Below are positions 30,757-49,823 of a stretch of 64,000 bases of DNA, in pieces (positions within the stretch are counted from its first letter, which is position 1; every line of letters starts with the position of its first letter). The position numbers were made by a program, and so were the translations under genes. A model generated the notes under the pieces. The model searched no databases and had not been told where the DNA came from. It saw only the letters and a list, made by a program, of their open reading frames with translations. This DNA comes from Oryza sativa Japonica Group (taxonomy: Eukaryota; Streptophyta; Magnoliopsida; Poales; Poaceae), in NCBI RefSeq assembly GCF_034140825.1, contig NC_089037.1, positions 7,142,001 to 7,206,000 on the forward strand. The letters are read 5' to 3'.

Positions 30757-31453
30757 TTACACCTCATTTATGTCCCACTTACATATGTAATTAGTATGTA
30801 ATTTTTAAATTTACATTTATAATTTTAGTACTTACATATGTAATTTTGAGACTTACATTGTATATACACTAAAATTACATATGTAATTTAGGGACTTACA
30901 ATGTAAATACATGCCGACTATTTTTTGATGAAAAATATGACGCCATAAATATAGCTACACCCATGTCAAAAATCAATTTCAAACTATATTTACAAATTAA
31001 GAAAGAAAAATATTCAGGTGTGAATATTACCAAATACTAGTATCATACATTGAATCTCTTTTTTATTTCTCGATACATAGTTTTTTTAGACTTCAGATTT
31101 TCTATGTGGTATATGTATGTTGTATAAATGCTATTAAATTTTTAAATATTTTTTTCGTAGCTATTTGAATGTTTATTTTACAAACGAAAGATTTCCCGAG
31201 CGATTGAAAGAGTTCCCTTCTTCAAATAAAAGAAGAGTTTCCCAAACTGATGCCCTTTTGTTTCCTCCGGGGATACTGTTGTAAAAAAAATACGAGGCAC
31301 GGCACCATGATAAATTAAGGGACTATAATAACAATAAAATATTAAAATATGCCGTCATAAATTTAGCAAATCCGTAAATGAAATAAATTGATCTTCAATC
31401 CGTTTTACAGTACAAGAATAACTCAGTCCTTCGAGCTAACGGGTCCTCCTCCC
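30757..31453. other. AT-rich intergenic stretch with ttacatatgtaa repeats
   Basis: Between 30780 and 30920 the palindromic words acttacatatgtaatt and close variants recur three or more times. No gene is seen before the end of the peroxidase gene. Confidence 0.5.
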
Positions 31454-38194
<6,741 letters not shown>

Positions 38195-38486
38195 CTCCCT
38201 CTACCTCAATTTGATCGTCATCTAAATTTTTGATATTTTTTAAATGATCATCTAACAAAATACTTATTTGTTATTTGTGCAAAGAGTAAATTTGCATCGC
38301 GAAATGCCCTAAATGCATTCAACTAATCAATATTATTTTCTATTGGTTTAACCCATGCAATATTTAAAGTGTTAATTAATTTTTGTTGAACACGACGGGA
38401 CACCTTGATTGATGAGGATTAATATCAGAATGATGGATGTTTTGGTGCCTTTTGCTTATGGGATAATCAAATTGGGATGGAGAGAG
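38195..38486. mobile_element. Stowaway-like MITE, about 292 bp
   Basis: The left end is ctccctctacctcaatttga and the right end is the mirrored caaattgggatggagagag, with TA on both sides (38193-38194 and 38487-38488). Inner arms are diverged. It is non-coding. Confidence 0.7.
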
Positions 38487-38965
38487 TACAAACCAAATCG
38501 ATCACATAAGCACAAAACAAATACTGCAAATGCGGAAGACACATATTTCACATTTGTGTGGTTAATATTGCAACAATCAAAATATCTATGTTGAAATCAT
38601 TTTTTTCACAAATATTAGGCTGCCTTCTAACCTGGTTAAGATGAAAATTAAGTGTAGACACACAAAACAAGAAAACCATTAGCGCATAATTTATTGAGTT
38701 TTAATTATTTCAAACTAAAAAAATCATTTGAATTTTAAATCAACATCAACTTCTATATATAATTTTTTTACACGAAATATATCGTTTAGCGGTTTAAAAA
38801 ACGAGCTAACGAAAACCGAGGTAAATTATGTCAATCATAATATTGGAACTAAAACTATGAGTCTATGACAACTCTCTTAAAAAAAAAACTAGAACTAAAC
38901 AGCTTCTTTAATTTGAAAGCAAGCAAGGAGAGAATTGGAGAATGACACTTCTGCAAGTTAGGAGT

Positions 38966-38998
38966 AAAATTATAATGGTATGGTTCCAAATTACTTTT
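38966..38998. repeat. Single-arm remnant of a MITE in the GID8-like 5' region
   Basis: The stretch taaaattataatggtatggt, continuing ttccaaattac, matches one arm of the MITE at 16168-16318. It lies about 230-260 bp before the proposed start codon. Confidence 0.5.
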
Positions 38999-39229
38999 TT
39001 TTTCCTGTCCTCTCCTCGTCTCTCTCTCCCCAACCTACTCTCTTCTCCTGCAGTCCAGCTCTCGGTTCCTTGCTCCTCCAAGTCTCCGTCGGATCCATCC
39101 TCCCCTACCCCGCGAAACCCTAGCCTCCCGAGCCCCTCGCCGCCGGCGGATGGCGACGGCTTGATCGGCCCTGGACACCCGCCCCGCCTCGCCTCGCCTC
39201 TGCCTCTCCCCGCTCCCCCCGCGCATCTG

Positions 39230-40335
39230 ATGTTCCTCTCCCGCATCGTCCTCCGCGACCTGGACTCCATCGACTCCCCCGCCGCCTCCATGGCGTCCTC
39301 CAAGAAGCTGGTGACGCGTGACGAGTGGGAGCGGAAGCTCCGCGACGTCAAGATCCGCAAGGAGGACATGAACCGCCTCGTCATGAACTTCCTCGTCACC
39401 GAGGGCTTCGTCGACGCTGCGGACAAGTTCCGCGTCGAGTCCGGCACCCAACGTATCTAATGCCGCGCGTACCCCGCCGTCGCACGCTCATCTGTTCCCC
39501 TGCTGGGGTTTCATGGATTTCTTTTTTAGTGAACTTTTTTTTTTGGTGTCCCTTTTGCAGCGGATATTGACCTGGCCACCATCACGGATCGGATGGAGGT
39601 GAAGAGAGCGGTGCAATCAGGGAATGTTCAGGAGGCCATCGAGAAGATTAACGATCTTAATCCCACGGTTCGATTCCATTACTTACTCTAGCAATTTTTG
39701 TGCCACCTCGAAATCTCGAATGTTGAACTGCCTTTGGTGGTGACGGTGGAGGGGCAGCAATGGTGTTGCAGAATTGGGTTCTACCTGAGATAAGAATGTC
39801 ATAGTAGCCTTTGTTGTTGTTTAGTAATGCTAGTTTTGGTGCTTCCCTGGGGTATGAGAATTGGACAACGAGAAGGATGGTTGTTTCTTTCTGAAATTTA
39901 GAGGGCCAGCTAGTTTTGGAATCGAGGGCAAAGTCCTTGACCTTGTCCGTGTTTTCTGTGCTTGGCGTCTTTCGATGATTAATGAATACTGTTTATTTAT
40001 TGTATTGTGGGAATTAAGTAGAGATGATGGACCACTTGATTTGTCAAATTGGATTTTGCCAACTGGTTATTTGTTCTTGCCTCTTGTCAATAACTAGGTT
40101 AGTGCTCCTCTTGTCAATAACTAGGTTAGTGCTGTCTAGTTAAACACATGCCCAAATTTTAGTTTCCTTTTCTGGGTCTAAGGATTATTGTGGTGTATTT
40201 TATTTGACAAGTTGTTTATATTTTGGAATCATGAAGCTTATTCAATTTTCAAACATGCCAAATTTTTTTTATTCAATTGGACGGGGAGAAATTGGAAAAG
40301 TGAATAACCTTGAACTATGCGAACTATTCTTCCCT

Positions 40336-40373
<38 letters not shown>

Positions 40374-42168
40374 TTACATGCTAGTTTTCTGCGATAAGTT
40401 TGGGAACATTTAACTTAATTGGAACTGATTTTGGTGAGCTCCTGACATAAATCATAAAGTTCAGACTTGAGCACTATAGTGTTATTGTTCAGAGTACTGA
40501 CGTGATCCCCAAGGATCTAACATATTTTCATAAATATCCTGTAACACATTGGAACAAAATGTCTCTTGCTCTATTCACCGTTAAAATCTTCACAGTTTCT
40601 TTTTTCAATGTCCCTTTTAAGTTCATCAATCCAATGATGTTGCTCCATTGACTCCTCGGTACCGAGGTGTGTCTACTGTGGTAAATGGCAGCTCTGATCA
40701 TGTTATTTGGGAAAAAAAGACTCAACAGATTGGTCATAAATACTTTTTTTAGTATTTTACTCCTTTCTTTAAACAACTCAGAAAATATCTACGGGAATCC
40801 AGAAATTACATACGTGGTTGATTGACGAACTGTTCATATCGACAGTATTGGCCATCATGTGATGTGCAATCAAATCTTCTCCAAGTTTGACAGTTTATGT
40901 ACCTTAAAAGAGCACCTAGAAGCCTTGTGAAACAACACCTTAAATCAAAAGTCATTCTCTTAATGCTGTATGTTCTGCTGCGATGAATTTTGTAAATTAA
41001 CAGGAAGAGTTCTTTAACTTCTGATTCTTCATCCTGACTTAACTTCCCATGTGCAGATTCTGGACACAAATCCCCAACTGTACTTTCATCTGCAACAACA
41101 GAAGCTAATAGAATTGATTCGTGCGGGAAAAATAAATGAAGCTTTGGAGTTTGCACAAGAAGAACTCGCTCCAAGAGGCGAAGAAAATGTAGTTTTCTCA
41201 ATATTTGCTACTTCAGTTCTGATTCAGCAGTTCAAATCACCTAATTAAAATGTTAGAGAGATTTCTTTGAATAGTTCTGTTAACATCACACTTTGCTGTG
41301 ACTTTTGGTTCTTTTCTTTTTATTCTGCAGCAAGTCTTTCTTGAAGAAATAGAGAAAACTGTAGCACTTTTGGTTTTTGAAGATATAAAGAACTGTCCAT
41401 ATGGGGAACTATTGGATGTTTCCCAACGATTGAAGACCGCAAGTGAAGTTAATGCTGCCATTCTTACAAGCCAAAGTCATGAGAAAGGTTAGCACATGTG
41501 CTTTGATATAGTATTCATATTGAGACCTAATATCACTTGGTTATGTTATCATGTATCTACATTGCAATACCAGTTTTGTGCCTATAATAAGTTTTCATTA
41601 CTTAAATAAATAAAGATCCACAAGTGTAAATCTTAATCAGGAAATGAGAATGCACAGAATGTGGGGTGCCTGTTCTCATTTTATACATTGAAACAAATGA
41701 ATCACCCATTTATGTGGGATTTTCTGCCACGTTAAAAACAACAAAGGCTTAACTGAAAATCTTTCAGAGACTAACCACAAAGTTACTAATAATACTGACA
41801 AGAATGGGTTGAAGAAAGGGCACTTTGCAGTGTGGTACTAACAGATCTATCTATTTTGATGATTTTAAGATATAGTGATCAGATTTGCACTAGATTTCAG
41901 TTTTGTTGCTCATTGATTATATTTTTTTTCTTTTTTACAATAGAGTTGAAGTTGATATACTGTTTGGAACTTGGAATCAATAAAATGCTGGTCCGGAATG
42001 TGACTTTTACTGAAGTTATTTTGTATATGTTTCCCACATAATGCAGATCCAAAGCTCCCTAGCCTTCTAAAGATGTTAATTTGGACTCAAAACCAACTGG
42101 ACGAAAAGGCAGCATATCCACGAATCAACAATTTCTCCACTGCCGCACTTGAAGATCCAGCGATTTGA
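39230..42168 (+). CDS. GID8: GID8-like LisH/CTLH/CRA protein (GID/CTLH E3 ligase scaffold), 246 aa
   Basis: Five exons: 39230-39452, 39561-39667, 41057-41188, 41331-41487 and 42047-42168; phases close. The LisH motif (about residues 45-77) contains [20 protein letters not shown]. The CTLH part includes [10 protein letters not shown] and NDLNP; the CRA part includes [17 protein letters not shown]-type repeats, [11 protein letters not shown] and [19 protein letters not shown]. This closely matches the Arabidopsis GID8 homolog, a core subunit of a ubiquitin ligase. Two in-frame ATGs are possible, 39230 ([11 protein letters not shown]) and 39290 (MASSKKLV). I chose the first because the Arabidopsis protein has a similar RVVVRDLE leader. 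Intron 2 (1.4 kb) contains a T tract of about 30 nt near 40340-40370. Confidence 0.92.
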
Positions 42169-42618
42169 GGCCGCTCGGGAGGGGATGGCTAAAGAATGTA
42201 GGCACCATACCATGACTGTTTTCACACATTGTACTTCCTGGATCTGTTGTGCTCTTCACCTGCAAGGCTGCAACAGTGAATCCAGTGCTTTCTTCGGTCT
42301 TTGATCTCAAATGCAAAAAACGTGGAATCAGAAAAAAAAATCGCTCGTGTTGTACATGATGTAGAAGATGTTCATCACATTTTAATCTGTGAAAAATGTT
42401 CGATTTGATTTGAGTTCATTCAACATCTTTTGTCGAACCTTTCACTTCTATTACACGAAATGTTCTTCCCAGATAATACTTTGGCTGTTTGGCAAGATGA
42501 CGCTCATCATGTTGTCCTTGCGATTTCAGAATTGCTTACGAATTTGAAAGAAACCAAAGTTTCACTCAAATCGCCCAGCGAAAAATTGTTTCACTCATTG
42601 GGGTATTCTCCCATGAGG

Positions 42619-42699
42619 GTCCTCTGCGGTACTGCTCACTGACATGTGAGCCCCTAGACCCTCGGGTCCACATGTCAGTGACATCAGTACTGCAGAGGA
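42619..42699. repeat. Short near-perfect hairpin (miniature foldback)
   Basis: The arm cctctgcggtactgctcact, continuing gacatgtgagccc, pairs with gggtccacatgtcagtgacatcagtactgcagagg, leaving a loop of about 10 nt. It lies between the GID8-like and PPR genes. The rest of 42169-43091 shows no gene. Confidence 0.6.
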
Positions 42700-43091
42700 T
42701 CAGAATTGCTTATAAAGGTACATACCTCCTTATGATTGAAATATACTTTTTTTTAATGGAGTTATCAAAACTAATTTTTAAGGTTGGAATAAGGTTAAAA
42801 ACTCATCTTTGTTAATATTGTTGAATTTTTATTTTACTTTAAGTACATGTATTAGTCAGCTGATATATACCTCATAATTAGCAATATGTAGTATATATAC
42901 CTCCGTATACTTTCTCAGAATCAGAAAAGCTTCGTCATTATCGATCTAAATTTATTTTCTAATCAATCTAGTTTCTTTAGCACTAAAACAATTGGAAGGA
43001 TGGGAGAATACCTCTTCACTCAAATGACTTGCTTTTCGCGCTTCTGGATCAATCCCTTTATAGGAGTTTCCTGCTGTGACCATGCGTAGCA

Positions 43092-45017
43092 ATGGCGTCG
43101 CGCTCGCGCGCCGTCTCCTCCGGCTTCACGAAGGCGCCGACCTTCTCCGTCACCACCGCGTCGCAGCTCCACGACGCCATCGACCGCCTCCTCCCGCGGC
43201 TACGCGGCGACCCGTCCCTCGCCCCCGCCGCGCGCGCGCTCGCCGCGGCAGCCACCGCCTCGCTGCCGCCCTCCACCGTCCTCTCCAACCGCCTCCTCCA
43301 CCTGCTCTCCTCCCACCCAGCCACCCTCCCCGACGCGCTCGCGCTCTTCTCCTCCATCGCGGCCCCGGACATCTGCTCCCACAACACCCTCATCTCCGCG
43401 CTCTCTCGCTCCCCGCGCCACCTCCCCTCCGCGCGGGAGCTGTTCGACCGAATGCCCCAGAGGGATCACTTCGCCTGGTCCGCCCTCGTCTCAGGTTACA
43501 CCCGACACGGCCAGCCCGAGGCCGCGCTCGCGCTCTACCGGCGGATGCAGGAGGAGCCGGGGAACGATGGCGCGGACAACGAGTTCACCGCGTCCAGCGC
43601 GCTCGCGGCGGCCGCGGCCGCACGGTGCGGCCGCGCGGGCAGGGAGCTGCACTGCCACGTCGTGAGGAGAGGGATCGACGCCGCCGGCGGCGACGCCGTC
43701 CTGTGGAGCGCGCTCGCGGACATGTACGCCAAGTGCGGCCGCGTGGACGACGCGAGGAGGGTCTTCGACCGGATGCCGGTCCGGGACGCCGTCTCCTGGA
43801 CGGCGATGGTGGAGAGGTACTTCGACGGCGGCCGCGGCGGGGAAGGGTTCAGGCTGTTCCTCCACATGCTGAGGACCCGAGGTGTTCGACCAAACGAGTT
43901 CACCTACGCGGGGGTTCTGCGCGCCTGCGCACAGTTCGCCGTCGAGAGCTTCGGGAGGCAGGTGCACGGCCGGATGGCGAAGAGCGGCACTGGAGACTCC
44001 TGCTTCGCGGAGAGCGCGCTCCTCCGCATGTACTCCAAGTGCGGCGACATGGGGAGCGCGGTGCGCGTGTTTGAGGCCATGGCGAAGCCGGACTTGGTGT
44101 CGTGGACGGCGGTGATCTCCGGCTATGCGCAGAACGGGCAGCCGGAGGAGGCGCTGCGCTACTTCGACATGTTCTTGAGGTCTGGAATTAAGCCTGATCA
44201 TGTCACTTTTGTTGGTGTTCTGTCAGCGTGTGCTCATGCCGGCCTGGTCGACAAGGGCCTCGAGATCTTCCATTCGATTAAGGAACAGTATTGCATTGAG
44301 CACACTGCTGATCATTACGCTTGCGTGATCGATCTCCTAAGCCGGTCAGGCCAATTTGAGCGAGCAGAAAAGATGATAGGTAATATGGCAGTGAAACCTA
44401 ACAAGTTCCTATGGGCGTCCTTGCTTGGTGGCTGCCGGATTCACAAGAATGTTGGCTTGGCAAGGCGGGCAGCAGAAGCATTGTTCGAAATAGAACCCGA
44501 GAATCCAGCAACTTATGTAACTCTGGCAAATATTTATGCCTCGGTTGGTCTTTTTGATGAGGTTGAGGATGTCAGAAGAATCATGGAATCAAAGGGTATA
44601 ACCAAAATGCCGGCCTCAAGTTGGATTGAAGTTGGGAGAAGAGTTCATGTGTTCCTAGTTGGTGATAAATCGCATCCTAAAGCTGATGAAATCTATGCAC
44701 TTCTGAAGAAGCTGTATGTGAAAATGGTGGAAGAAGGGTATGTGGCGGACATTGAATTTGTTCTCCATGATGTCGAAGATGAGCAGAAGGAGCAGGACAT
44801 TGGCTACCACAGCGAGCGGCTTGCTGTTGCATTTGGGATCATTGCCACTCCGGAGGGTTCCCCGATCAAGGTTTTCAAGAACCTGCGCATTTGCGGGGAC
44901 TGCCATGCTGCTATTAAGCTCATATCGCAGATTGTGCAGAGAGATATCATTGTTAGGGACTCGAATAGGTTCCATCACTTCAAGGACGGGATATGTTCTT
45001 GCAGAGATTACTGGTGA
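43092..45017 (+). CDS. Pentatricopeptide repeat protein, PLS class, DYW subgroup, 641 aa
   Basis: A single intronless exon, as is usual for plant PPR genes. Tandem PPR units follow a short N-terminus, for example DICSHNTLISALSRSP, DHFAWSALVSGYTRHG, DAVSWTAMVERYF and DLVSWTAVISGYAQNG. E/E+ domains follow (KPNKFLWASLLGGCRIHKN). The C-terminus is a complete DYW cytidine-deaminase-like domain with the HSE zinc/catalytic motif (573-575), CGDC (601-604) and a terminal DYW (639-641). Such proteins bind organelle transcripts and direct C-to-U editing or cleavage. The target cannot be read from this sequence. The N-terminus is Ser/Arg-rich, compatible with organelle import. Confidence 0.93.
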   Translation: MASRSRAVSSGFTKAPTFSVTTASQLHDAIDRLLPRLRGDPSLAPAARALAAAATASLPPSTVLSNRLLHLLSSHPATLPDALALFSSIAAPDICSHNTLISALSRSPRHLPSARELFDRMPQRDHFAWSALVSGYTRHGQPEAALALYRRMQEEPGNDGADNEFTASSALAAAAAARCGRAGRELHCHVVRRGIDAAGGDAVLWSALADMYAKCGRVDDARRVFDRMPVRDAVSWTAMVERYFDGGRGGEGFRLFLHMLRTRGVRPNEFTYAGVLRACAQFAVESFGRQVHGRMAKSGTGDSCFAESALLRMYSKCGDMGSAVRVFEAMAKPDLVSWTAVISGYAQNGQPEEALRYFDMFLRSGIKPDHVTFVGVLSACAHAGLVDKGLEIFHSIKEQYCIEHTADHYACVIDLLSRSGQFERAEKMIGNMAVKPNKFLWASLLGGCRIHKNVGLARRAAEALFEIEPENPATYVTLANIYASVGLFDEVEDVRRIMESKGITKMPASSWIEVGRRVHVFLVGDKSHPKADEIYALLKKLYVKMVEEGYVADIEFVLHDVEDEQKEQDIGYHSERLAVAFGIIATPEGSPIKVFKNLRICGDCHAAIKLISQIVQRDIIVRDSNRFHHFKDGICSCRDYW

Positions 45018-45683
45018 CCCGCACACTGCATATATGAAGTAGTTTTGTCTCCCGATTGGAGCTACTATTACTCTTTGTACGGCTAATGTTAATATGCGGC
45101 AGCAACTGATCTGACCAAAGGTTTTCACTGGTTCGAGTGATTAAGTTCTGGAAAAGAAATTCCTTGTCAGGCTGACCCTAGGTAAACGGTCTCACCTTTT
45201 ATCATTCGTGCCTATCCTGATGAAAGTTTATGTTATGTACGTTCGCTTTATTTTATTAACATATCCTGTAAATATGTTCATTTTTTGTTTGATTGTTGAT
45301 TGGGGGTTAGTAATAAAGCAATAGAATTGAAGGGGTGAAATTTTGTGATATTTTAACTGATCGTCCAGCTTCACAATTTCCCATTGCCTGCACATGATAT
45401 CTTACTGAACAAAGTTGACATATGAGTGGGTGCAGGAACAGCATGGTGCTCTCAAATAGAAAAGGGAAAATACATATAACTCTGCTACCCATGGTGACTC
45501 AGTCACCTCGATTCTAAAATTTTCATCTAAAATAAATCACCAAATGAACTACAAAGCAAATTCATGAGAGCGTTTAGCTAAGGCATCTTAACTTACATGG
45601 TCTAGTCTGTACAATGCATTGGATTCGATGAATGTAAAATCTGTTATTACTAACACAAACTGACCTTACCATGAGTACAGTCA
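45018..45683. other. Convergent gene spacer
   Basis: This is the 3' flank of the PPR gene (+) and of the transporter gene (-). No gene seen. Confidence 0.5.
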
Positions 45684-48600
45684 TCATGCTTTCTTGTATC
45701 TGTATCTCATTGCACAACCAGTGAAAACCAGTAAATTCACAAAGTTGATCCCAGCAATCAATGAAAAGAACCGATCTAGGTGGCCTTCATTCAGGTTATC
45801 TGGGATCCATCCAGGATCCCCTCCTTGAGTTGTAAAATATGACACCAAGGTTAATATGATTGAGCTTAAATAGCTCCCCAGTGAGACTGTTACAAGCGCA
45901 AATGCACTACACAAACTCCTCATGGCATCAGGGGCTTCATTGTAGAAGAACTCAACCTGACCTATGGCAGCAAAGACCTCAGCAGCGCCAACCAAGAAAT
46001 ACTGCGGTATTTGCCAAAGAATGCTCATCGGAACAGCAACATCCTCATGAATAAGACCTTCAGATCTGGCGATCCCTAAACGCCTCAACTCAACAAGAGC
46101 TGCAGATAGCATTGCAAGGATGGAGAGGGCTAATCCGATTCCAATCCGCTGTAACTCAGAGAAACCCTTCTCCCTTCCAGTGAACTTTCTAGCTATTGGC
46201 ACAAGCACACGGCCATAAAACGGAATCCAGATGATGACACTGATGACATCAAAAGTTGAGAGGGATGCAGGAGGGACAATGAAAGATCCAACTCGCTTGT
46301 CAAGAACCATTCCCTGCTCTATGAACATAGAAGAGTTGTGAGCATACACCGCGTTGAATATAATAGTAGTGGCCCAAATGGGAAACATTCTGATTAGAAT
46401 TTTCAGTTCTTCCACCTGGGTGACAGTGCATAGCCTCCACGGATTTGTAAAGGAGTCACTCTTGGCATCATCAGATGAGATGATGGCAGCCTTGTCAAAG
46501 AATCTGTATAACAAAAAGTAATTTCAGTCAGACAAGAAAACACAATATATTATATTGTCTAAAAAAGTAAAAGAAATGTGTCTGTAAAGCAAGCCACCTA
46601 CTGACATATATTGCTTGTGCTACCCTGATATTTTCAGTCATTATACAAATATACCTCTAATGGTCCCATATTAATTATAGGCACCAGTAATAGTAATTAT
46701 AAGTAGACTTATAAGAATTGCATGCCATGGACAAACTACTAATATACTACTAGCGTTCTGCTGTATGGCCTTATCCATATTCTTTTTGTTGCATTTAGTA
46801 TTTAATTTCCACCAATCCCAAAATGGAACAGTACAAGAAGGTAGTGTATCAGTTTTATGTATACATCCAACTGCAAATGGCTGGTGTTGTCCCCATCCAG
46901 ACTTTCCTCCTTTTTTCTTTGTAACAGAATGAATAAAAGTGAGACAATGATGCATTGCAAAAATCCAGGAATTACTCAAGTTCACTTGTGTGCTCCAGCT
47001 TCCGGCTTCCCTCAATCGCTGAAGTCTGGCCATCAACCTCATATAAAAGAGATGTATCATGTGGCACTTCAGTGTGCCACTTACGGAATGCTGCAACAAC
47101 AACCTGACACACTCTTGTAAGAGGGCTTCCACCAGGTTTCTGAAATCTGTACATATTTGAGGCAACAAAGAAACTTGCAATCGCTAATGCCATAAATATA
47201 GTAGGAATGGCAAATCCTATCCCCCAACCTGAGTTATCTTGTATCCAAACTATAACGGTGCCTGATACAAATGCACCGATATTTATACAGAAGTAAAACC
47301 AATTGAAGAAGGAGCCCTTCTTTACTCTGTCTGCTGGATCACTGTCATCAAATTGATCAGCTCCAAAGGATGATACACAAGGTTTGATGCCTCCAGTCCC
47401 GAGGGCTATCATATAGAGGCCAGAGAAAAATACACCATACTGGAGTAAGCTTGCTTCTGGACAAATAGATCCTGAACATTTAGGCGGCTGCAGAGCTGGA
47501 ACTGATGCTGACAGCGTCAAAGCAACCAGACCCTTCAGTAAAAAAGTTCAGAAATTATCCATGTTTCAGATATGAAATTATTTTGAAAAGATCAGTTCAG
47601 CACATGGTGCAAGTGCACCGAAGTAGGTAATATCTAATATCTTCTATAGCAATAGGCTTGTACTTACAATAAAATAAATTGCTGAGAAAGCAGCAATAGT
47701 CCAGTACTTTCCCCAGTAAGAATCTGCTAGGAGGGCACCAATGAGGGGTGTTAGGTAGCATGTCCCCTGCCAAGTTGTAACATTTCTTGCAGCTTCAAGG
47801 TTGCCTTGATGAAGATTTGTTTTCAGATAAGTAACTAGGTTCTTTGCAATACCATAATAGGCCAGTCTCTCACAGCATTCATCCCCTGTCACCAAACTAG
47901 CATTTCTGAAACTTCAAAGCTACTCATTGCAGAACAGATAAAAATGTGCACAGCATTTTTCAATTGATCTGTAAAGTATGCTATCTGGTACTTCGACCAG
48001 CATTTCTTTTGTGTTGTATATCACCAAAATATTTTGGCAAAAGGTAAATACAGGATTGTACGATTCAAAACCATATAGAAGCATTACTCACTAGTGCGAA
48101 GAAACAAGGAATTCCTTCAAGTACTGTGCCAAAGTTTTATGGGATATGCTATGCATCTTTAACAAATTACCTAGGATGAAAAAACATGCACGCCAATTTC
48201 CAGTGGCATGCTTTAATGCAGGGCGCCCTTTGATATCAACAGATCCATCTCCGGTGTAAAGATTAGCATCCTGCTAAGAAAAAAAACCATTTCAGTCTGA
48301 ACCACCTAACGAGATCTGAAAGGCAACAAGTTGCATCCCTCAAAATGAACAAATAAATGGAAACAAACAAAGAGAAGTCAAATCAATCTTCGAAAGGAAA
48401 ACTTCAAAAATTTGGAATTGCCACTTCAGTATTTTGGATGGGTTGATTCTCTTTCTTTTTTTTGCTGGCAAGGAAGTGAATCAAATTAACAACACCATAT
48501 TTGATCAGAAAAAAAAAATCCAACATCATATAATCCGGAGTTCAAGAGATAGCACCAAATACATAGGAGGCGCCTACAAATCGGGCGCCCGATTTTTTTT

Positions 48601-49804
48601 TTGTCTAAAATCGGGCATTGTTTCACCAAGTAGATCGAAAATGTTTCAGTAAATAGATCGAAAATGTTTCAATCTTTTAAAATACTGAAACACAACCAAA
48701 TCACCTCATGAAACATTTTGCTACAACATACTTCCTCCGTTTCACAATGTAAGTCATTCTAGCATTTTCCACATTCATATTGATGTTAATGAATCTAGAC
48801 ATATATATCTATATAGATTCATTAACATCAATATGAATATGGGAACTGCTACAATGACTTACATTGTGAAACGGAGGGAGTATGAAACAACGGTTTCTAA
48901 AAAATCGGACGTTGTTTCACCCTATACAAAAACAATGTTCTAGCAAATAGCGAAAGAATGTTTCAATTCTTAAAAAAAAGTGAAACACGGTCAGATCGCT
49001 AGATGAAACAATTTGGTTCAACGTATGCAACAAACGATTTAAAGCCATTGCAACACTTAAATCCCATGTACATCAACAAACCACGTGTCCATCAAAATGA
49101 AATTATTAAACAGTATTAAAAATCCACTGCAACATTTGATCCATACATAGTGAAACATCATGAGTAAACTAGCTGAAACATTGTTGGTGGAACAAAAAAT
49201 GAAACGGATCCCCCTTAATAGGGCGTTTCCGTTATATCCGGGCGGCCGTTGCAACCGGTGCACGTGGTGGGGGTGCGGAGGCGCGAGCGCGGGGCGCCGA
49301 TTTTTTTCTCCCCAATCGTGCGCACGACGCGGATGATTCACGAAATACATGTGTTAACTGTTTAGCAGAAGAAATTTGTTGCTACCCTAGCTTTGATCAA
49401 TAATCAGCTTAATCTTTCACAGACCTTCAGAAGGGTGAAGTACACCTACATACTTCAGAACCAGACAAGCAAAACGGAACACACACACACACACACACAC
49501 ACAGAAGACTTAATGTCATTAACAGCTTTAAGGCCTTATCTTACAGTCTCTGGTTTCAGTTGTGACTCAAGAGAATCGGTTCCTAAATCCCCATGCTTCT
49601 ATTTTCCTCAAGTAAAAGAAAACAGAGCCAGCTACCATAAAGAGGCGAATCAAGCGTGACGTACTAACCGGGATAAACAGCTTATCCTGAGGGGAAAAAA
49701 CAGAGAAAATATAACATTTTTACCTGAGGAAGAAGAAGGAGCGGTTCTTGATCACCACCCTCTTCTCGCACCTGCAATCGCCTATCTTCTGCTGCCTCTT
49801 CCAT
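45684..49804 (-). CDS. NRT1/PTR FAMILY (NPF, subfamily 8-like) proton-coupled transporter, 591 aa
   Basis: Five minus-strand exons: 49804-49724, 48270-48171, 47885-47668, 47532-46976 and 46503-45684 (1776 nt, phases close). The protein begins [11 protein letters not shown]. The proton-coupling ExxER motif is in [10 protein letters not shown] (residues 63-67). Further POT signatures are [40 protein letters not shown] and [13 protein letters not shown]. The predicted twelve membrane helices end with YRYKKA. The sequence most resembles plant di-/tripeptide transporters such as AtPTR2; nitrate or hormone transport cannot be excluded. It is the tandem partner of the gene at 54-57.7 kb. Intron 1 (1.45 kb) contains a Stowaway MITE. 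Confidence 0.92.
48584..49310. repeat. Repetitive region with recurring tgaaaca words in intron 1 of the transporter
   Basis: The words gtttca and tgaaac recur about every 30-60 bp, and similar ggcgcc(c)gattttttt segments mark the two ends (about 48575 and 49287). This may be an old transposon, itself split by the Stowaway MITE at 48731-48880, but I cannot define its termini. Confidence 0.35.
48731..48880. mobile_element. Stowaway MITE, 150 bp, in intron 1 of the transporter
   Basis: The terminal repeats cttcctccgtttcacaatgt and the reverse complement of acattgtgaaacggagggag match nearly perfectly, with TA on both sides. The centre is also self-complementary (attgatgttaatgaatctag / atagattcattaacatcaat), giving an almost full-length hairpin, which suggests a young insertion. 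Confidence 0.85.
49481..49503. repeat. (AC)n microsatellite in intron 1 of the transporter
   Basis: About eleven AC units. Likely polymorphic in length. Confidence 0.75.
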
Positions 49805-49807
49805 GGA

Positions 49808-49823
49808 GGGGGGGGGGGGGGGG
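49808..49823. repeat. Homopolymer tract (G16 on +, C16 in the transporter mRNA leader)
   Basis: Sixteen identical bases lie three bases upstream of the proposed ATG (49804), so the transcript would read C16-TCC-ATGG. Confidence 0.8.

Noticed and set aside
38942-39229. Upstream extension of the GID8-like coding frame
   Set aside because: The frame is open, but the added sequence is Ser/Pro-rich with no homolog similarity and includes a MITE remnant. The conserved leader begins at 39230.
42619-42699. microRNA precursor
   Set aside because: The hairpin is nearly perfect with a very short loop and looks like a miniature transposon. No conserved miRNA sequence is recognised.
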